Below, piece by piece: positions 6,712 to 9,367 of a stretch of 9,367 nucleotides of DNA; position 1 is the first letter of the stretch; each line of letters begins with the position of its first letter. Position numbers and translations under genes: made by a program. The stretch comes from Pseudobdellovibrionaceae bacterium (GTDB lineage: Bacteria > Bdellovibrionota > Bdellovibrionia > Bdellovibrionales > JAMPXM01). The notes below the pieces were generated by a model. The model saw only the letters and a list, made by a program, of their open reading frames with translations, made no database searches and was not told where the DNA came from. The stretch covers positions 1 through 9,367 of the forward strand of contig CAJYIL010000453.1 of assembly GCA_913774795.1 (NCBI GenBank), read 5' to 3'.

Positions 6712-7265
6712 GAATCATCTCGGGCAAATTTCGGGGCCGACGCCTCGTCCATTTTCAAGCCGATCACATCCGCCCGACGACCGATCGGGTCAAGGAGTCG
6801 GTCTTCAATAAACTTCAAGGCGAGGTTGATGGCGCTCGGGTGCTCGATCTTTTCTCAGGAACGGGAAATCTCGCTTGCGAGTGTATCTCGCGGGGTGCGG
6901 TTCACGTCGACGCGGTCGAGCTGAGCAAGAAATCGATCGCCATCATCCGGGACAATTTAAAGCTTCTCGATATCGAAGATCAGGTGCGGGTTCACCAAGA
7001 TGATGTCTTGAAGTGGCTCAAGCGCTACCAGGGCGAACCGTACGATCTCGTCATCGCGGATCCACCATTCACCGAGAAGATGGCCCACAGCGTTCTTCAG
7101 GAAATCGCCGCAAGCAGCGCGGTAGGTCCGCAAACGACAGTTGTCACGGAGTCGTCTTCGCATGAGACTGTGCTCGAGTCGTACCCGAACTTAGAGAAGT
7201 TCGACGAGCGGGATTACGGGGATAAGCGCGTTTCGTTCTGGCGCCGTCCTTCATCCGCCGAATAA
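6708..7265 (+). CDS. rsmD: 16S rRNA (guanine(966)-N(2))-methyltransferase RsmD
   Basis: SAM-dependent methyltransferase that modifies G966 of 16S rRNA during 30S subunit assembly. The 185 residues match the family's usual length. It has N-terminal MRIISGKFRGRRL and RPTTDRVKESVFN (22-34), SAM-binding motif VLDLFSGTGN (45-54), acidic E71 in VDAVELS, and the catalytic DPPF (118-121) typical of N2-guanine/N6-adenine methyltransferases. GTG 6708 overlaps the PilZ-like stop (GTGA), with AAGG at 6694-6697. In many bacteria rsmD sits directly upstream of coaD, as it does here. Nothing in the motifs suggests loss of activity. Confidence 0.95.
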   Translation: MRIISGKFRGRRLVHFQADHIRPTTDRVKESVFNKLQGEVDGARVLDLFSGTGNLACECISRGAVHVDAVELSKKSIAIIRDNLKLLDIEDQVRVHQDDVLKWLKRYQGEPYDLVIADPPFTEKMAHSVLQEIAASSAVGPQTTVVTESSSHETVLESYPNLEKFDERDYGDKRVSFWRRPSSAE

Positions 7266-7292
7266 AGTTCGACCGGATTCGGAGTTCAATTC

Positions 7293-7841
7293 GTGGCGCA
7301 CGCTGTCTATCCCGGGTCTTTCGATCCATTGACCCTCGGTCACATCGATATCATTCGCCGTATTCAGCCGATTTTGGGTGAAGTCACTCTTCTGATCTCA
7401 AGCAACCCTTCTAAGAAGTCTTTGTTCACTCCAGATGAGCGCAAAATGCTCGCCGAAGAAGCGCTAAGAGGCCTCAAAGGCGTGAATGTCGCGGTCCACG
7501 AGGGTCTAACGGTCGATTACTTGAAAGAAGCCGGCGCGCGAGTGATCGTTCGCGGTCTCAGAGCCGTTTCAGATTACGAGTATGAGCTCGTCATGGCGAA
7601 CATGAATAAAAAGCTCTCGCCGAATATTGAAACAATGATTGTCTTCGCTAGCCCTGAGTTTTATTACGTGTCTAGTAACACGGTGAAAGAAGTCGCGCTG
7701 AATGGCGGGACCGTGAAAGATCTTGTTCCTCCGAATGTCGCAAAAGCTTTGAAAACAAAATTTGCCGATCACTTGCGTGAATTACGTGCGCGTCAGGCGC
7801 CCCTCTCGACGCCTCAGAAAAAAGGGAAGTCTCGTGATTAA
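7293..7841 (+). CDS. coaD: Phosphopantetheine adenylyltransferase CoaD
   Basis: Catalyses transfer of AMP from ATP to 4'-phosphopantetheine, the penultimate step of coenzyme A synthesis, in the cytoplasm. Nucleotidyltransferase signatures are present: YPGSFDPLTLGH (6-17, with the T/HxGH-type ATP site), SNPSKKSLFT (37-46), VRGLRAVSDYEYE (86-98) and SSNTVKE (127-133, close to the common SSTxVKE form). At 182 residues it is about 20 longer than typical CoaD, owing to a basic, probably disordered C-terminal tail after about residue 160. Start is GTG 7293, with GGAG at 7281-7284 eight bases upstream; the 27-base gap after rsmD holds nothing else evident. Its last eight bases overlap the aminotransferase gene. 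Confidence 0.96.
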   Translation: MAHAVYPGSFDPLTLGHIDIIRRIQPILGEVTLLISSNPSKKSLFTPDERKMLAEEALRGLKGVNVAVHEGLTVDYLKEAGARVIVRGLRAVSDYEYELVMANMNKKLSPNIETMIVFASPEFYYVSSNTVKEVALNGGTVKDLVPPNVAKALKTKFADHLRELRARQAPLSTPQKKGKSRD

Positions 7842-9033
7842 ATTGGCCGAACGCGTGTCGTTGATGAAGCCTTCTCCGATCTTGATGCTCGCAGCCCGAG
7901 CGGGCGAGCTGAAAGCCGCCGGTCACGACGTGATCTCACTCTCGATCGGTGAGCCTGACTGGACACCTTACGATAAAATCAAAGACGCGGCCGTGGCTTC
8001 CATCCGCGAAGGTAAGACGAAGTACACGCCGGCGCCAGGTATCCCTGAATTGCGCAAAGCGATCGCCGAGCAAGCGTCGTCTGATCTCGGCCTGGCATTC
8101 GAAGCGGCGCAAGTGACCGTTTCATCGGGCGCGAAATTCGTTCTCTTCTCGGCTTTACAAACGCTTCTGAATCCTGGCGATGAGGTTCTCTTAATCGCTC
8201 CGTTTTGGGCGTCTTACACGACGATGGTTGAATTGGCTGGCGGCATTCCGAAGATCGTCGTCTGCGATAAAACATCCGATTTCAAGCTCACCCCTGAGAT
8301 GCTTAAGAAGGCCATCGGCCCCCGCACAAAAGCCATCTTGATGAATTCGCCTTCGAACCCGACCGGCAAAATCTATTCGATGGCAGATTTAAAAGCGTTG
8401 GCGGAGGTGCTTCGCGCAGCACCGGGCGTCGCCGTGATCAGCGACGACATTTACAATCGCCTTTGCTTCGAACATCGGTTGGCGCCGCACTTGTTGCAGG
8501 CCGCTCCTGATCTCCGTGATCGCGTGATTTGCTTGAATGGCGCTTCGAAGTCTTATGCGATGACGGGATGGCGTTTGGGTTGGGCTCTCGGCCCGAAAGA
8601 AGTGATCAACGCCATGTCGGCTTACCAATCGCAGAGTGTGTCGTGCCCGAACTCGATGGCGCAGTATGCGGCGATCGAAGCGATCCGCAGCTGCGATCCC
8701 GATGTCGCGCGCACGGTGGAGTCGCTCAAGGATCGTGCGGCCTCGATCGCGCGTGAGGTCGAAAAAATTCCGGGCGTGATCGCGGCGAAACCAGAGGGCG
8801 CGTTTTACCTTTGGATCGACATCTCGGCCTACCTGGGTAAATCACTGAACGGCAAAGTCATGAAGACCTCCGACGATCTCTCTGAAGCGTTGCTGATGGA
8901 TCAAATGGTCGCGGCTGTTCCGGGCTCTGAATTCGGTCTCGATGGCTATTTCCGGTTGTCATACGCGCTCTCGAAAGAGAAAGCGACCGAAGCCGCCGCT
9001 CGCATGGCGACTTTCTTTAAAAAACTCGGCTGA
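7834..9033 (+). CDS. Pyridoxal-phosphate aminotransferase, aspartate aminotransferase type (class I/II)
   Basis: Cytoplasmic fold-type I PLP enzyme of 399 residues, most likely transferring the amino group of aspartate to 2-oxoglutarate; related members use prephenate or aromatic acids. It has LSIGEPDWTP near the N-terminus (from about 36), substrate-site W125 in PFWASY, NSPSNPTG with N175, SDDIY with D204 and Y207, the PLP Schiff-base lysine K239 in GASKSYAMTGWRLGW, and R374 in YFRLSY, which holds the substrate carboxylate. This is the bacterial AspB/subgroup I-gamma layout, not E. coli AspC. GTG 7834 is chosen because the family starts just before this point and GGGA at 7824-7827 sits six bases upstream. 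The longer open frame from 7762 would add 24 residues unlike the family. It overlaps coaD by eight bases, so translational coupling is likely. Confidence 0.93.
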   Translation: MIKLAERVSLMKPSPILMLAARAGELKAAGHDVISLSIGEPDWTPYDKIKDAAVASIREGKTKYTPAPGIPELRKAIAEQASSDLGLAFEAAQVTVSSGAKFVLFSALQTLLNPGDEVLLIAPFWASYTTMVELAGGIPKIVVCDKTSDFKLTPEMLKKAIGPRTKAILMNSPSNPTGKIYSMADLKALAEVLRAAPGVAVISDDIYNRLCFEHRLAPHLLQAAPDLRDRVICLNGASKSYAMTGWRLGWALGPKEVINAMSAYQSQSVSCPNSMAQYAAIEAIRSCDPDVARTVESLKDRAASIAREVEKIPGVIAAKPEGAFYLWIDISAYLGKSLNGKVMKTSDDLSEALLMDQMVAAVPGSEFGLDGYFRLSYALSKEKATEAAARMATFFKKLG

Positions 9034-9040
9034 CGTTTCT

Positions 9041-9367
9041 TTGACCGCCGAAGCCATTGAACGATTTAGATCAGTGCTCGAGCCGCTCGAAAAAGAGCGA
9101 CTCAAGATTATGCATGATCGCAAAGCGTTTCTCTTCGTCGCCTCTCTCCTTTGGTTTCTCGCCGTTCTGCTATTTGTCTCAGGCATCATCGGCAGCTCAT
9201 CGAAAGTGATCGTCTTTTCTTTCATCATGGGCTTAGCGGGCTTCGCCGTTCTCTGGGCCCGCGCATGGCCGGCCCGCGCATTTCGACGTCGGTTGCGGCC
9301 CGTGTTGACTCGACAATGGTTCGCCTCCGCTTATCCGGGCTGCTATCTCGCGCCGGCGCCCGAACAA
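9041..9367 (+). CDS. Partial membrane protein, DUF3137-like N-terminus (runs off the window)
   Basis: Open frame from TTG 9041 to the end of the window, 109 codons with no stop. The product has a charged N-terminal helix (ERFRSVLEPLEKERLK), two adjacent hydrophobic segments at about 29-51 and 56-73, then a basic stretch (ARAFRRRLRP) and YPGCYLAPAP. Two central membrane spans followed by a basic linker and a P-G-x-Y segment resemble DUF3137 proteins, a family without an established function. Start is uncertain: no good ribosome-binding site precedes TTG 9041, and GTG 9074 or ATG 9110 are in-frame alternatives. It follows the aminotransferase after seven bases and probably belongs to the same transcript. 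Confidence 0.65.
   Translation, partial: MTAEAIERFRSVLEPLEKERLKIMHDRKAFLFVASLLWFLAVLLFVSGIIGSSSKVIVFSFIMGLAGFAVLWARAWPARAFRRRLRPVLTRQWFASAYPGCYLAPAPEQ

Noticed and set aside
7266..7292. Possible terminator or promoter between rsmD and coaD
   Set aside because: Only a 3-bp CCG/CGG stem is visible, with no U-run. The gap is 27 bases and mostly taken up by the coaD ribosome-binding site.
7762..7833. N-terminal extension of the aminotransferase from ATG 7762
   Set aside because: The 24 added residues lie inside coaD, are arginine-rich and unlike the family. GTG 7834 has a ribosome-binding site and the expected N-terminus.
1..9367. Mobile element, CRISPR array, phage or defence system
   Set aside because: No transposase, integrase, nuclease or helicase gene, no terminal inverted repeats and no spaced direct-repeat array; composition and strand are uniform throughout.

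Overview
The window is dense, entirely plus-strand coding DNA of roughly 55% GC by eye. It holds ten complete or near-complete protein genes, a partial gene at the right edge and the probable last codons of another at the left edge. There are no RNA genes, insertion sequences, CRISPR arrays or integrase signatures. Gene content and style (stacked overlapping genes, many GTG/TTG starts, a PAS domain of a type familiar from deltaproteobacterial kinases, a GT9 subfamily with an N-terminus like 'QLARLGD') suggest a Gram-negative bacterium of the Bdellovibrionota or a neighbouring former-Deltaproteobacteria lineage. The taxonomy is inference only; no marker gene settles it.

Left part (1-3899): a tightly coupled cassette. 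Two GT9 (ADP-heptose-type) glycosyltransferases, each with a long helical C-terminal extension, flank a previously easy-to-miss 55-residue ORF joined to both by 4-base stop/start overlaps. A 207-residue protein of unknown function (mixed N-terminal half, helical C-terminal half with a DLLEYE motif) follows with a 29-base overlap. The extensions, the small helical partner and the absence of LPS-core genes fit protein glycosylation (for example of flagellin or a surface protein) at least as well as LPS core synthesis. That is a hypothesis.

Middle part (3900-6711): after a 70-base gap, the longest in the window, comes a signalling module. It consists of a receiver-GAF-like-PAS-histidine kinase hybrid starting at TTG, a stand-alone receiver protein (ATGA overlap) and a PilZ-like protein lacking the canonical c-di-GMP motif (17-base overlap, TTG start). 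Phosphorelay from the kinase to the single-domain receiver is the simplest reading.

Right part (6708-9367): housekeeping genes in the same orientation. These are rsmD (16S rRNA G966 methyltransferase, GTGA overlap with the PilZ gene), coaD (phosphopantetheine adenylyltransferase), a class I/II pyridoxal-phosphate aminotransferase of the aspartate aminotransferase type, and the N-terminal part of a two-transmembrane protein resembling DUF3137. Spacing suggests that the signalling genes and the housekeeping genes share a transcript, possibly the whole window as one or two operons.

Start codons are unusual: of the eleven genes whose start is visible, four use ATG, four GTG and three TTG. The palindrome CGATCG occurs 20 times by manual scan, several-fold above random expectation.
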